Shown: positions 9,948 through 20,274, numbered from the stretch's first letter. The stretch is 64,000 nucleotides of DNA from Anaerolinea sp. (GCA_013824865.1 PNON01000002.1:38609-102608); one strand, 5' to 3'. Numbers and translations: made by a program. Notes: generated from the sequence alone by a model not told the origin.

Positions 9948-11183
9948 TTGGAATCTACCCAACCTACATCTTCTTTACAACGCACCTTCTCGTCATTTCA
10001 ATATCCAAATTACCGGCTCTGGTTTTCAGGACAACTGGTTTCCCTCATTGGCACATGGATGCAATCCACAGCACAGGGATACCTGATTTACACCCTGACA
10101 GGATCAACCGCTTATCTTGGATACATTTCCCTCGCGGCCGGGATACCTACCTGGATACTGATGCTGTATGGCGGCGTGATCGCGGATCGTATTCCCCGTC
10201 GTAAACTACTGATCATCACCCAGGCTGCCATGATGGTGCTGGCGCTCATCCTCTCCGTCCTGGTCTTTACGAAAACAGTTCAGCCATGGCATATACTCGT
10301 TCTCGCTTTCTTCCTGGGCATCGCCACTGCCTTTGACGTCCCAGCCAGGCAATCCTTTGTGCGCGAGCTGGTTGGGCGCGAAGAAATGACCAACGCTATT
10401 GCATTGAATTCTGGGATGTTTAATCTAGGAATCATCATCGGACCCTCCATAGCCGGTCTGACCTACGCGGCGATTGGTCCTGGTTGGTGTTTCTTTATCA
10501 ATGGGGTATCCTTTATCGCCGTAATCATTGCCCTCGGATTAATGAAAATTGACCACCAACCGGTAAAGAAAGAAACCATCAATGCCATCCAGGAACTGAA
10601 ATCTGGAATTAATTATGTAATTCAAAACCGCACAGTCCGATCTCTCGTTATTAATCTTGGTTTTCTTAGCCTGTTTGGGTTCGGAGTTGTGGCGCTTATG
10701 CCGGCCTGGGCTGTGGAAGTTCTTCATGGTGATGTGAAAGTCAATGGCTGGCTGCTCTCAGCGCGCGGTATCGGCGCGGTGATCGCCACCCTGATCATTG
10801 CCTATATTGGAAACCGGAAATTGCGGGGCAAGCTGTGGGCGCTGGGCAACATATTGCTTCCAGTTTTTTGGATTATCTTCTCACTGATTGACCGCATCGT
10901 CCCATCGCTGGTTGCAGTCATATTTATCGGGATGGCATTTATCCTGGCGGTAAACCTATCCAACGCCATGGTGCAAACCACTGTAACGGATGAATTGCGT
11001 GGACGGGTGATGGCCATTTTTTCACTGGTGTTCTTCGGGCTAACACCAGTTGGCGCACTGTTTGCCGGTTTGGCAGCCCAACAATTTGGCGTTCAAGTAA
11101 CGGTACTGACCAGCGGGGTAATACTCTTGTTGCTATCCTTATTCACTGCCATCCGCATGCCATACCTGCGGCATCTTGATTAA
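9948..11183 (+). CDS. MFS transporter (EntS/MFS_3-like)
   Basis: TTG start; FSSFQYPNYRLWFSGQLVSLIGTWMQSTAQGYLIYTLTGS; GGVIADRIPRRKLLIITQ. Confidence 0.9.
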   Translation: MESTQPTSSLQRTFSSFQYPNYRLWFSGQLVSLIGTWMQSTAQGYLIYTLTGSTAYLGYISLAAGIPTWILMLYGGVIADRIPRRKLLIITQAAMMVLALILSVLVFTKTVQPWHILVLAFFLGIATAFDVPARQSFVRELVGREEMTNAIALNSGMFNLGIIIGPSIAGLTYAAIGPGWCFFINGVSFIAVIIALGLMKIDHQPVKKETINAIQELKSGINYVIQNRTVRSLVINLGFLSLFGFGVVALMPAWAVEVLHGDVKVNGWLLSARGIGAVIATLIIAYIGNRKLRGKLWALGNILLPVFWIIFSLIDRIVPSLVAVIFIGMAFILAVNLSNAMVQTTVTDELRGRVMAIFSLVFFGLTPVGALFAGLAAQQFGVQVTVLTSGVILLLLSLFTAIRMPYLRHLD

Positions 11184-11552
11184 GGAATGCAACTCGGTTC
11201 TACCGGGGTTAAATTGTAGTAATCAGTGCGTAGTGCGGATGGTGCTTTGGGAATGCACCGCATTCCAACAAATCATCTTTACTTAAACGGAAAGCTAGCG
11301 AGGAGAGAATCCAAGGATGAATGATGAAGACCTTCGATTGTGTACGCGCGCGGTCGGGGGGTCCTTTCCACTTCGCTTCAAGGAGGCTTCGCGCACACCG
11401 GCGCGAGCGGAGGTGTTGGTCCAGTTTCCGCGATTATGCAAAGGAAGGGTATTATGATGAGGATTGGGGCGGTCTGGAATGAGGGAAGGGTTAGCAAGAT
11501 TTATGAGGTGGGCTGAAGCCCACCCTTGTACCAACTCGATGGAGCTCCAAAT

Positions 11553-11573
11553 AAAAAACACCCCGAAGGATGT
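11553..11573 (-). terminator. Terminator downstream of tRNA-Lys
   Basis: On minus: ACATCC-TTCG-GGGTGT-TTTTTAT, immediately 3' of the tRNA. Confidence 0.75.
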
Positions 11574-11580
11574 CTTTTGT

Positions 11581-11651
11581 GAGCGAGGAGAGGATCGAAC
11601 TCTCAACAAATGGCTTAAAAGGCCACTGCTCTGCCATTGAGCTACTCGCCC
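11581..11651 (-). tRNA. tRNA-Lys (anticodon TTT)
   Basis: Minus: GGGCGAGTAGCTCAATGGCAGAGCAGTGGCCTTTTAAGCCATTTGTTGAGAGTTCGATCCTCTCCTCGCTC; acceptor stem GGGCGAG/CTCGCTC, anticodon loop CTTTTAA, T-arm GAGAG-TTCGATC-CTCTC. Confidence 0.95.
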
Positions 11652-11744
11652 GAAGTAAAGAGGATTTTACCACTACAAAAAGCCATCGTCAACATAAATT
11701 GCCCGCTGAGCGTTTTCCATTATAATAACCTCAGGAGAATAACC

Positions 11745-12068
11745 ATGTCATTCATTACCCCTGTTAACGAGACCAGCCTGGCTGACTTATTAAAAACATC
11801 CCCCCTGCCGGTGCTGGTAGATTTTGGAGCCACCTGGTGCGGCCCCTGTAAAATGCTGGATCCCTTTGTTGAAAAAATGGCAGAAGCCTGGCAGGGAAAG
11901 ATGACGGTGGTCAAACTGGACGTAGATGATAGCCCGTTCGCGGCTGAGCAGAACCAGGTGATGGGCGTACCTACTCTGATCCTTTTTAAAGCAGGCAAGC
12001 CTGTGGACAGGACCAGTGGATTTCAACCTTATGAGAAACTGGTGGAACGCTTCAGCCAGTATCTCTAA
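11745..12068 (+). CDS. trxA: Thioredoxin
   Basis: ATG 11745 after AGGAG; VLVDFGATWCGPCKMLDPFVEKMAEAW...KLDVDDSPFAAEQNQVMGVPTLILFKAGKPVDRTSGF. Confidence 0.95.
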   Translation: MSFITPVNETSLADLLKTSPLPVLVDFGATWCGPCKMLDPFVEKMAEAWQGKMTVVKLDVDDSPFAAEQNQVMGVPTLILFKAGKPVDRTSGFQPYEKLVERFSQYL

Positions 12069-12076
12069 CCCTCTCT

Positions 12077-13939
12077 ATGAAAAAAATAACCACCCCATAC
12101 GGGTTGTGGAAAAGCTCCATCACACCGGCGTTAGTCGCTGAAAAACTGCGCCTGTCGGATGTTCAATATTGCGGGGAGGGCCTGATGTGGCTGGAAGGTC
12201 GTCCCACTGGCATCACCCTGGTGCATCAATCCAACGGTGGAAAAACCGTAGAATTCGCGCCAACTGTACCCCCGCGCGGCGGATTGGCCTATGGCGGTGG
12301 CGAATTCCATTGCCAGGCTAACCGGGTGGTATTTGCGGGCAAGGACGGACGCATTTTCTCCGGCACCAACACCGATGAAGAATGCAGCCCGATCACGCCC
12401 GCCTTTGGCAGCTGTGCCTCCCCATGCATTTCCCCGGATGGCAAGTCCGTTTTATTCCTGCACTCTGACGGACAGGACGATTCCATCGGCCTGACTGATC
12501 TTTCAGGTAATGACTGGCCAACCCGTCTGGTGCATGGCGCGGATTTTTATATGCAGCCTGCGTGGCATCCGGGGGGGCAGCAAATCACCTGGGTGGAGTG
12601 GAACGCCCCTCATATGGCCTGGGATGGATCAGAGGTCAAGCTGGGGAGGGTTGACCCGATCACAAAGAAGTTGACTTCGATCATCACCATCGCGGGGAAC
12701 AACCACACACCGGTCTTTCAACCTGAATTCTCGCCAGATTCCCGCCATCTCAGTTTTTTGCAGGGCGCGGGTGACCGGGATGAGTTGATCCTATTTGATT
12801 TATCCTCAGGACAACGCAGTACCATAATCAAAAACCGGATACTCATCCCGCCCGCCTGGGTCATGGGGATGCGAGTCTACGGCTGGTCAGCAGATGCCAG
12901 GGTAATCTATTGCATCTTCCAGGAGCAGGGTCAATCGGGAATTCTCCAGGTGGATGTTGATACCGGGGTATCCCGTGAGATCGAATTGAGGCCATATAAT
13001 TCATTTTCTCAGATTTCAGTGGCACCTGCAGGCAACCGTTTCGCCTGCCTGGCAGCCTCCCCTTACGCGCCTGCTGAAATCATCGAATGGACAGAGGGCA
13101 ATATCCGGGTGGTGCGCTCAAGCATGGAACGACCCACCCCGTATGAGGAAATATCTACAGCGCAAGCTGTGCAGTGGAAGAACCATCGAGGCTCAATCGT
13201 TCACGGCTGCTACTTTCCTCCGCAAAATGCCGCTTACACAGGCAGGGGATTACCGCCGGCCATCGTACACGTGCATGGCGGCCCCACCTCCCAGGCGGAT
13301 AGCAGTTTCTCCTTTGAGACCGCTTTCTTCACCAACCGCGGATATGCGGTTTTATCAGTGAATTACCGTGGCAGCACCGGCTATGGACGGGAGTACCAGC
13401 AGGCACTCAACCATCACTGGGGAGAGTATGACGTGGAAGACACCCTCAGCGGGGCGCATTTCCTCATCGCCAATAAGCTGGCCGACCCGGACCGGCTGGT
13501 GATCAAAGGCGGCAGCGCTGGAGGGTATACCCTGCTCAACACGCTTATCCGCCACCCGGGTGTTTTCAAAGCCGCCATTTGCTCCTACCCGGTGGCTAAC
13601 CTGCTGACCATCGTTGCTGAGACCTTTAAATTCGAAGCTCATTATTACGACTCGCTCATCGGTCCATTTCCAGCTGAAAAAGAAAAATACATGGATTGGT
13701 CTCCCATCAACCATATCGATCAACTGCGCACACCCATGATCCTGTTCCATGGAGACTCTGACCAGGTCGTCCCTCAGGAACAATCTGATGAGATTGCGAA
13801 AGCGCTGCAACAAAACGGAATTCCCCATAGCTATACGGTGTTTCCAGGTGAAGGTCATGGTTGGAAGAAACCTGAAACCCTGGAAACCTATTTTGGGATG
13901 ATCGAGCAATTCCTGATTGACACTGTGGTAAAACAATAA
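12077..13939 (+). CDS. S9 family peptidase (prolyl oligopeptidase / acylaminoacyl-peptidase-like)
   Basis: Beta-propeller N-terminal region; VHGGPTSQADSSFSFETAFFTNRGYAVLSVNYRGSTGYGREYQ; nucleophile GGSAGGYT; FHGDSDQVVPQEQS; PGEGHGW. Confidence 0.93.
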   Translation: MKKITTPYGLWKSSITPALVAEKLRLSDVQYCGEGLMWLEGRPTGITLVHQSNGGKTVEFAPTVPPRGGLAYGGGEFHCQANRVVFAGKDGRIFSGTNTDEECSPITPAFGSCASPCISPDGKSVLFLHSDGQDDSIGLTDLSGNDWPTRLVHGADFYMQPAWHPGGQQITWVEWNAPHMAWDGSEVKLGRVDPITKKLTSIITIAGNNHTPVFQPEFSPDSRHLSFLQGAGDRDELILFDLSSGQRSTIIKNRILIPPAWVMGMRVYGWSADARVIYCIFQEQGQSGILQVDVDTGVSREIELRPYNSFSQISVAPAGNRFACLAASPYAPAEIIEWTEGNIRVVRSSMERPTPYEEISTAQAVQWKNHRGSIVHGCYFPPQNAAYTGRGLPPAIVHVHGGPTSQADSSFSFETAFFTNRGYAVLSVNYRGSTGYGREYQQALNHHWGEYDVEDTLSGAHFLIANKLADPDRLVIKGGSAGGYTLLNTLIRHPGVFKAAICSYPVANLLTIVAETFKFEAHYYDSLIGPFPAEKEKYMDWSPINHIDQLRTPMILFHGDSDQVVPQEQSDEIAKALQQNGIPHSYTVFPGEGHGWKKPETLETYFGMIEQFLIDTVVKQ

Positions 13940-13942
13940 GCC

Positions 13943-15469
13943 ATGACCCGACTGACGCGCATCACCCTCCTGCTGGCATGCTTCTTCGCGGTGGATAAAG
14001 TCCTGGCCGTTGCCCGCCAGCTGCTCACTGCCCGCATCTTTGGCCTTTCTACCGAGCTGGATGCCTTCAACGCGGCCAACAATCTGCCAGACCTGCTATT
14101 TGCGCTGATCTCAGGCGGCGCCCTGGCGATTGCCTTCATTCCGGTACTTTCGGAAGTGCTGGCAAAGGATGGAAGCAAACCCACCTGGCAGTTGTTTTCG
14201 CGGATCGCCAATCTGGCTTTCATCGTGACCGCCGTCCTGTCCATCATCATCGCTTTCACCGCGGAGCCGCTGGTGGCGTGGCGGCTGGGGATCGCGCCGG
14301 GATTCAACCAGGGGCAGCAAAAACTGGTGGCCGACCTGATGCGCCTCAATTTAATCGCCACATTGATCTTCTCCATCAGCGGATTGGTGATGGCCGGGCT
14401 GCAAACCCACCAGCATTTCCTGCTGCCGGCTATTGCACCGCTTCTGTATAACCTGGGGCAGATTTTTGGCGCGCTTATTCTTGCTCCTGAAAAAGGCCTT
14501 CATATCGGCCCACTCCAATTACCTGCTTTTGGTCTGGGGGTTCATGGATTGGTGTATGGCGTCATCATCGGAGCAGCGCTGCATCTGCTTATCCAGATTC
14601 CCGCGCTGCTGCGTTACCAATTCCGCTGGTCACCTGGAATCGCCCTGCAGGACACCAATGTCACCCGTGTGCTGAGTTTGCTCGGCCCTCGTTTAGTGAC
14701 CATGTTATTCATTCAGTTGATCTTCATTGCTCGCGACAACCTGGCTTCCGGGCTTTCCACCGGGGCTGTCTCCGCGCTGACTTATGGCTGGATGATCATG
14801 CAGGTACCGGAGACGCTCATTGGCACCGCCATTGGCACTGCCTTGCTGCCCACCCTCTCTGAACTGGCAGCCAAAAAAGATTGGCTGTCCTTCACGCAAA
14901 CGATTTCACGTGCATGGCGGGTGCTGACAGCCCTGACTATCCCCACCAGTGTTATCCTGGCCATGGGTTTGCGCCCTTTCATCAGCCTTACATTTGGGTT
15001 TAACGAAGCTGGGACAACCCTGATCCATCAGGTGACGATTGCTTTCCTGTTTGGACTGCTGGCGCATTCGATCATCGAGGTTGGCGCACGGTCATTCTAC
15101 GCCATGCAGGATGCCAGAGTCCCATTGCTGGCTTCATTCGTGACGCTGATAGCCTTCCTTCTCGGTGGGGTTATAACTACGGGGTATTTCGGGGCAGCCG
15201 GGATTGCTGCCTCTGTCAGTTTCGCCTTTACTTGCGAAATGGTCTTGCTTCTCATCCTTCTTGTCCGCCGGCTGCGATTCCAAATGGCCATTCTCCCCAC
15301 AATATTGCGCAGCATTTGGGCCGGCTTCCTGGCCATCTTGGTGTTCGCATTGCTCAACAGGTTCATACCTTCCCCTGCGCTGGTCACTTCCCTTTCTGGC
15401 ATGACCATATCCCTATTATGTGCTTTATTTATCTTGAAAAGAGACTTGAGGGAAATCATCCGGCTATAA
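13943..15469 (+). CDS. murJ: MurJ/MviN lipid II flippase
   Basis: MVF superfamily polytopic protein; LLTARIFGLSTELDAFNAANNLPDLLFALISGGALAIAFIPVLSE. Confidence 0.93.
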   Translation: MTRLTRITLLLACFFAVDKVLAVARQLLTARIFGLSTELDAFNAANNLPDLLFALISGGALAIAFIPVLSEVLAKDGSKPTWQLFSRIANLAFIVTAVLSIIIAFTAEPLVAWRLGIAPGFNQGQQKLVADLMRLNLIATLIFSISGLVMAGLQTHQHFLLPAIAPLLYNLGQIFGALILAPEKGLHIGPLQLPAFGLGVHGLVYGVIIGAALHLLIQIPALLRYQFRWSPGIALQDTNVTRVLSLLGPRLVTMLFIQLIFIARDNLASGLSTGAVSALTYGWMIMQVPETLIGTAIGTALLPTLSELAAKKDWLSFTQTISRAWRVLTALTIPTSVILAMGLRPFISLTFGFNEAGTTLIHQVTIAFLFGLLAHSIIEVGARSFYAMQDARVPLLASFVTLIAFLLGGVITTGYFGAAGIAASVSFAFTCEMVLLLILLVRRLRFQMAILPTILRSIWAGFLAILVFALLNRFIPSPALVTSLSGMTISLLCALFILKRDLREIIRL

Positions 15470-15516
15470 TTTGACCATAAAAACAACCCTTTCTGTAATA
15501 AGGTATAATAATCGAC

Positions 15517-16803
15517 ATGTCTGAACAGAATTTGAATGAGGAAACACCGGTTTTACCGGATATTTTGGAAAACACCCAACCTGTGGTTATTAAACCCAAA
15601 AAGAAGACCGGGCTTTGGATCGCAGGTATCCTGCTCAGTGTCATCATCATCACCGCCCTGGGGGGGCTTGCCGGGTATTATGCAGGGCTTCAGAACCGTA
15701 AAGCTACCGAGGCGAACAACCGCTTGCTCGCAACCAGCCTGCAATACCAGCTTGGCGTGGAAGATCTTATCCGCGGAAATTATGCGTTTGCAAAGCAACG
15801 CTTTGAATATGTGATCCAGTTGGACCCTTCTTACCCGGGGGTGCTGGAAAAAATGGCTGAGCTCTCCATAATAATGAACGCCACTGCTACCCCAATTCCC
15901 GCGCCAGAAGTTACCCCCGTTCCCACCCTGGATACCAGCGGTGTGGAAGGTCTGTTAAATCAGGCAAAGCAATTCATGGCGGGACAGGATTACGATAGTG
16001 TCATTGCTGCCCTGGATGCCATGCGCAAAGAAAATCCTTCTTTCAAGACTCTGGAAGTGGATGGGTTGTACTACCTGGCGCTGCGCAACCGCGGTATTAA
16101 CAAGATCCAAAAATATGGCAAGCTCGAGAGCGGAATTTTCGATATTGTATTGATGTCGCGCTACGGACCGATTGATAAAGATGCGCGGGATGCCAGTGAG
16201 TGGGCTGGATATTACATCTACGGCGCCAGCTTTTATGGCATTGATTGGGGAAGGGTGATCAAAGATCTGAAAGTTGTTCATGAAAATTATCCATACCTGA
16301 TGGATCAAAGCAAAGTTTCAGCAACATTCCGCTACTGGACAGCTTTATACAAATATGGACTCCAATTATGGCAAGCAAATGAAAATAAAAATGCTTGCCT
16401 GGCATCTGATTACTACGTTGCTGCGTGGGCTTTAAACCAGAATATACCTGCTGCGGATATAAGAGAATTAACCAGAGCTCAAAAATTGTGTACAGAACAA
16501 CAAGCGGTACCCACGGAATCACCATTGAATAACTACCCAATTTTCACAGGCGCCAACCTGCCAGATGGCTTGATGGGCACCGTGTATGCCGGTCAGGTAT
16601 ATGGGACCGACCCGGATGGTGACGCAATCATCTTCAGCGAGATTTCCGGTACACTTGCCCCCTATGGGTTGGCAATGGACGGTAACGGAAATATTAGCGG
16701 CACGCCCAATGCCACCGGAGTATCCATTCCTTTCACAGTGCAGATCAGCGATGGCAAAGGCGGCATCGCCACCCAAGATTTCACCATCCACATCACCGGG
16801 TAA
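15517..16803 (+). CDS. Membrane-anchored TPR-like protein with C-terminal He_PIG/cadherin-like Ig domain
   Basis: TM GLWIAGILLSVIIITALGGLAGYYAGL; helical repeats; C-terminal DPDGDAIIFSEISGTLAPYGLAMDGNGNISGTPNATGVSIPFTVQISDGKGG. Confidence 0.8.
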   Translation: MSEQNLNEETPVLPDILENTQPVVIKPKKKTGLWIAGILLSVIIITALGGLAGYYAGLQNRKATEANNRLLATSLQYQLGVEDLIRGNYAFAKQRFEYVIQLDPSYPGVLEKMAELSIIMNATATPIPAPEVTPVPTLDTSGVEGLLNQAKQFMAGQDYDSVIAALDAMRKENPSFKTLEVDGLYYLALRNRGINKIQKYGKLESGIFDIVLMSRYGPIDKDARDASEWAGYYIYGASFYGIDWGRVIKDLKVVHENYPYLMDQSKVSATFRYWTALYKYGLQLWQANENKNACLASDYYVAAWALNQNIPAADIRELTRAQKLCTEQQAVPTESPLNNYPIFTGANLPDGLMGTVYAGQVYGTDPDGDAIIFSEISGTLAPYGLAMDGNGNISGTPNATGVSIPFTVQISDGKGGIATQDFTIHITG

Positions 16804-16853
16804 TTACCCAAAATACATATACTGGCACGATGTGCCCGTTTTTATCCTTACTA

Positions 16854-18185
16854 TCAATCCAGGCGGGTGCCAGTCAGGTCATGCGCCATCGCGCCATTCA
16901 CTTTCACCTTTATAAACTGTCCGACTTCCGCATCCCCTGCGGTGATCACCAGCCCATCAATTTCTGGCGCATCCCGGTATGATCGGCCAAGTGTGATGCC
17001 ATCCCCGACTCCTTCCACCAATACATCCAGTGTCCTGCCAACCTGCGCCTGGTTACAACCCAGCGATATCTGCTCCTGCGTCAGCATCAACTGTTCCAGT
17101 CGAGCCTTCTTCACTTCCAGTGGAACCGGGTCGCCCAGAGATTCGCTGGCTGTGCCTGGCTCAAAGGAGAATGGGAATGCGCCAGCATGGTCCAATTTCA
17201 GCTCTTCCATGAAATCCAACAGTGCCTGGAATTCAGCGTCGGTTTCTCCTGGATAGCCGACAATGAAGGTGGATCGAATGGACATATCCGGCATGGCTGT
17301 CCTCATCTTTGTCAGCGTATTTCGCACCCAACCCAAATTATGTGGCCGTTTCATGCGCTTCAACGTGTCCGGGTGGCCATGCTGCAGCGGGATGTCCAGG
17401 TAATGTAGAATCTGTGGTCGGGTGGCCATCACCTCGATCAAGCGGTCTGTGACATAACCTGGATAGGCATACATCACGCGGATCCAGGGCATATCCGGGA
17501 CTTCAGATGTCAGCTGTTCCAACAGTTTGGCTAATCCATCAGCAATCCCGAGATCGCTGCCATAATCAGTCGTATCCTGTGCAATCAGCACCAGCTCCTT
17601 GACGCCGGACTCTTGTAATATCCTGGCCTCATGAATGATTGAATCAGTCGGGCGGCTGACAGGTTTACCTTTAATGAGCGGTATCGCACAAAATGCGCAA
17701 GGTCTTCGACAGCCATCTGCGATCTTAATGTAGGCGCTGCCTGCCTGGCGTGTGGCTCGCAAAACACCTTCCACCTCTCCGCCAGAATCAGGTGTCTCAG
17801 GCAGGTGATAAAGAGTTTCCCCAGGTTTCTGGCGTTGTAATGCGCGCACAACCTGCGCAATATCCATCCACCTGCGAGTGCCCAGTATGCCGTTGATACC
17901 GGGGATGCGGCTGGCCACTTCTTCACGGTAACGCTGGGTCAGGCAACCGGCCGCGATGATCAACTGGTTCTTTCTCTTCCCGGCCGCCAGTTCTCCCAGG
18001 ATAGTGTAGGACTCATCCCGTGCGTCCCCGATGAAGCCGCAGGTGTTCACCACAACCACCCCAGCCTTTTTTGGTTCCGCCACCAGTCGATAGCCGTCCC
18101 TTTGCAGGACCTGCCCCATGGATTCGGAATCCACAATGTTCTTTGCACAGCCAAGTGAAATAATGCAAATATCGTTTTTATTCAT
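16854..18185 (-). CDS. rimO: Ribosomal protein S12 methylthiotransferase RimO
   Basis: ICIISLGCAKNIVDSE; radical SAM IADGCRRPCAFCAIPLIKGKPVSRP; C-terminal TRAM region. Confidence 0.95.
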   Translation of the reverse strand: MNKNDICIISLGCAKNIVDSESMGQVLQRDGYRLVAEPKKAGVVVVNTCGFIGDARDESYTILGELAAGKRKNQLIIAAGCLTQRYREEVASRIPGINGILGTRRWMDIAQVVRALQRQKPGETLYHLPETPDSGGEVEGVLRATRQAGSAYIKIADGCRRPCAFCAIPLIKGKPVSRPTDSIIHEARILQESGVKELVLIAQDTTDYGSDLGIADGLAKLLEQLTSEVPDMPWIRVMYAYPGYVTDRLIEVMATRPQILHYLDIPLQHGHPDTLKRMKRPHNLGWVRNTLTKMRTAMPDMSIRSTFIVGYPGETDAEFQALLDFMEELKLDHAGAFPFSFEPGTASESLGDPVPLEVKKARLEQLMLTQEQISLGCNQAQVGRTLDVLVEGVGDGITLGRSYRDAPEIDGLVITAGDAEVGQFIKVKVNGAMAHDLTGTRLD

Positions 18186-18201
18186 AAATACCTGTATTGG
18201 T

Positions 18202-19614
18202 CTATTGAGCCAACGTGGGAGAAGCGGTGGGGGTGCGTGAAGGCGTGGGCGTGCGCGTTGGCCATTGGGTGGATGTTGGCCTGAGGGTACGCGTCGGCGG
18301 ATAGGTATTGGTTGGGATGGGCGTCCGGCTGGGCTTGAGGGTTACAGTGGGAGTCATGGACGGGGTGAGTGTAGGCGTGCCGTAACTGTTCCCGGAGAAA
18401 ATGATGTGCACCACACTGCTCTGGGCTCCCAGTGTTCCCAGGTCAATCTGGTTGTAGATAACCTGTATCGCGGATGCATTTCCGCTGATTAATTCCACCC
18501 GGTTTCTACCTTCAAAATAATATGGGTTTCCGGCTTGCACCCGGCCAACAAAGGCCAATTTGCCATCCACGATCACCTGCATATATGCCTTTTGGTGTGC
18601 CACAACAAACAACTGGATGGGGGCACCAGAAGATGTAGGAGCGGCTATGGTGCTAGTCGGATCTTGCTCAGCAGCCGACACTGATTCTGTCCCTGTAATC
18701 ACATATATCAGGGTATTAGTGGGTAACGATGCTCCCAGCGCGGCCGCTGTTTGCGTCAGACCGGATAATTCCGCTTCAGCAGTCTTTGTCTCCCGTGGAC
18801 TCATTTGGAAATCTACAACAGATGTTGCACCCCAGATCAAGCTGACAAAAGCCACCACAGTCAACAGCATGATGAGAAAAATATCCAGCGAAAAGAAATT
18901 TCGGGCAGATGGACGTAATGGCTTTCCATCCCGGCGGTTTTTAGGAAGAGAAAACGCTTTTTTCTTCCTGCCAACTGGCAGCTGACTCAGCGCTTCCTCC
19001 CGCTTGAGTTGTAGAGCATCCGCAAATTTCAGCATCAGCTCTTCCACTTCCATATCCAGGAATGACGCATAATTATGAAGCATACCCCTGGCTTGAACCG
19101 GGGAGGGCAGGTCGTTCATCCGCCCCTCCTCCAGAGCGCGAATATAGTGAACCGGGATATGTGTAACACCTTCAATGCTTTCCAATGACAGGCTTAAGCG
19201 GTGCCTCTGGTGGCGCAAATCGCTGCCTATCTCTTTGAGCAGGCGCTGCACACTTGGAAGGCCAATTTCATTCCCATCAACCTGCTCAATTTCTGAATTT
19301 TCAAGAGCGGGTGTAAGGATATCTTCATCCGTTCCAGAGGTGGGCATCCCTTCTTCATCAAGCGATGATACTTCCTGAATCTCAGCCCCGGGGGAGAGCA
19401 AAGCGTCCAGGTCTTCCGGCAGGAGGTTAAGGAATTCCCAGTACAACCGTAAAAAACCCCGTCCATGTACGGGTGAAGGCAGATCCTCCATGCGATCTTC
19501 CTCCATCGCCAGCAGGTAGCGCTCTTTAATGTGCAGCGCACGATACACTTGCAAGTAGCTGAGATTTCTCTGGCTGCGGGCTAAGGCGAGGGTTTGACCA
19601 ATGCTTTCTTTCAT
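18202..19614 (-). CDS. RodZ-like protein with two N-terminal HTH_25-type domains, TM, DUF4115-like domain and TP-rich tail
   Basis: HTH1 IGQTLALARSQRNLSYLQVYRALHIKERYLLAMEEDRMEDLPSPVHGRGFLRLY; HTH2 IGSDLRHQRHRLSLSLESIEGVTHIPVHYIRALEEGRMNDLPSPVQARGMLHNY; TM FLIMLLTVVAFVSLIWG. Confidence 0.88.
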   Translation of the reverse strand: MKESIGQTLALARSQRNLSYLQVYRALHIKERYLLAMEEDRMEDLPSPVHGRGFLRLYWEFLNLLPEDLDALLSPGAEIQEVSSLDEEGMPTSGTDEDILTPALENSEIEQVDGNEIGLPSVQRLLKEIGSDLRHQRHRLSLSLESIEGVTHIPVHYIRALEEGRMNDLPSPVQARGMLHNYASFLDMEVEELMLKFADALQLKREEALSQLPVGRKKKAFSLPKNRRDGKPLRPSARNFFSLDIFLIMLLTVVAFVSLIWGATSVVDFQMSPRETKTAEAELSGLTQTAAALGASLPTNTLIYVITGTESVSAAEQDPTSTIAAPTSSGAPIQLFVVAHQKAYMQVIVDGKLAFVGRVQAGNPYYFEGRNRVELISGNASAIQVIYNQIDLGTLGAQSSVVHIIFSGNSYGTPTLTPSMTPTVTLKPSRTPIPTNTYPPTRTLRPTSTQWPTRTPTPSRTPTASPTLAQ

Positions 19615-19707
19615 GTGTGTGAATTATATAACAAACCAGCCTGGCTCCCCACCAGGGAATCGCCAGACTGGATTATTGCTCCTTGAGAGAGAACTAAATA
19701 ACTGCGC

Positions 19708-20274
19708 TTATTCTTTTTCTTCCATTGTTTCAACTGTTTCAACCGGCTCTACGACCCTGGTTTCAACCAACGGCTCTTCAACAGTAGCATCAACAGGTGT
19801 TTCTACTACCGGTACTGCAGCAATCACTTCACCTTCGCGGTGTACGATGATCTTGATTTCTGGCATCAGGTCCACAGTCAGGCGGATGTGGGCTTTCTTT
19901 TCACCCAGAGTACGGATGGGTTCAATATCGATCTGATGCCGATCCACGGTAATACCGGTTTTGGTCTGTATGGCATCAGCGATCATCTGATGGGTGATGG
20001 AACCATACAATTTCCCAGTCTCGCCAGCTTTAGAGCCAAAGGTCAGCACGAGTTTGGCCAGTACTTCAGCAACGCTGCCCATCTCCTGGTTTAATGCTGC
20101 TCTTCGCACAGTAGCCTGCTGGCGGATGTGCTCCACCTGCTTCATAGCGCCGGGAGTGGCAAGCACCGCGAGATTTTTAGGGATGAGGAAGTTACGGCCA
20201 TAGCCATCGGCAACTCGTTTCACATCGCCGGCGCGGCCTAGTTTATAAACATCTTTGAGTAGGAGAACTTTCAT
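19708..20274 (-). CDS. rplI: 50S ribosomal protein L9 with acidic C-terminal extension
   Basis: ATG at 20274: MKVLLLKDVYKLGRAGDVKRVADGYGRNFLIPKNLAVLAT...GKLYGSIT; tail VVETPVDATVEEPLVETRVVEPVETVETMEEKE. Confidence 0.95.
   Translation of the reverse strand: MKVLLLKDVYKLGRAGDVKRVADGYGRNFLIPKNLAVLATPGAMKQVEHIRQQATVRRAALNQEMGSVAEVLAKLVLTFGSKAGETGKLYGSITHQMIADAIQTKTGITVDRHQIDIEPIRTLGEKKAHIRLTVDLMPEIKIIVHREGEVIAAVPVVETPVDATVEEPLVETRVVEPVETVETMEEKE

Noticed and set aside
13355-13936. 193-aa minus ORF opposite the S9 peptidase
   Set aside because: Overlaps the catalytic domain; no recognisable motifs.
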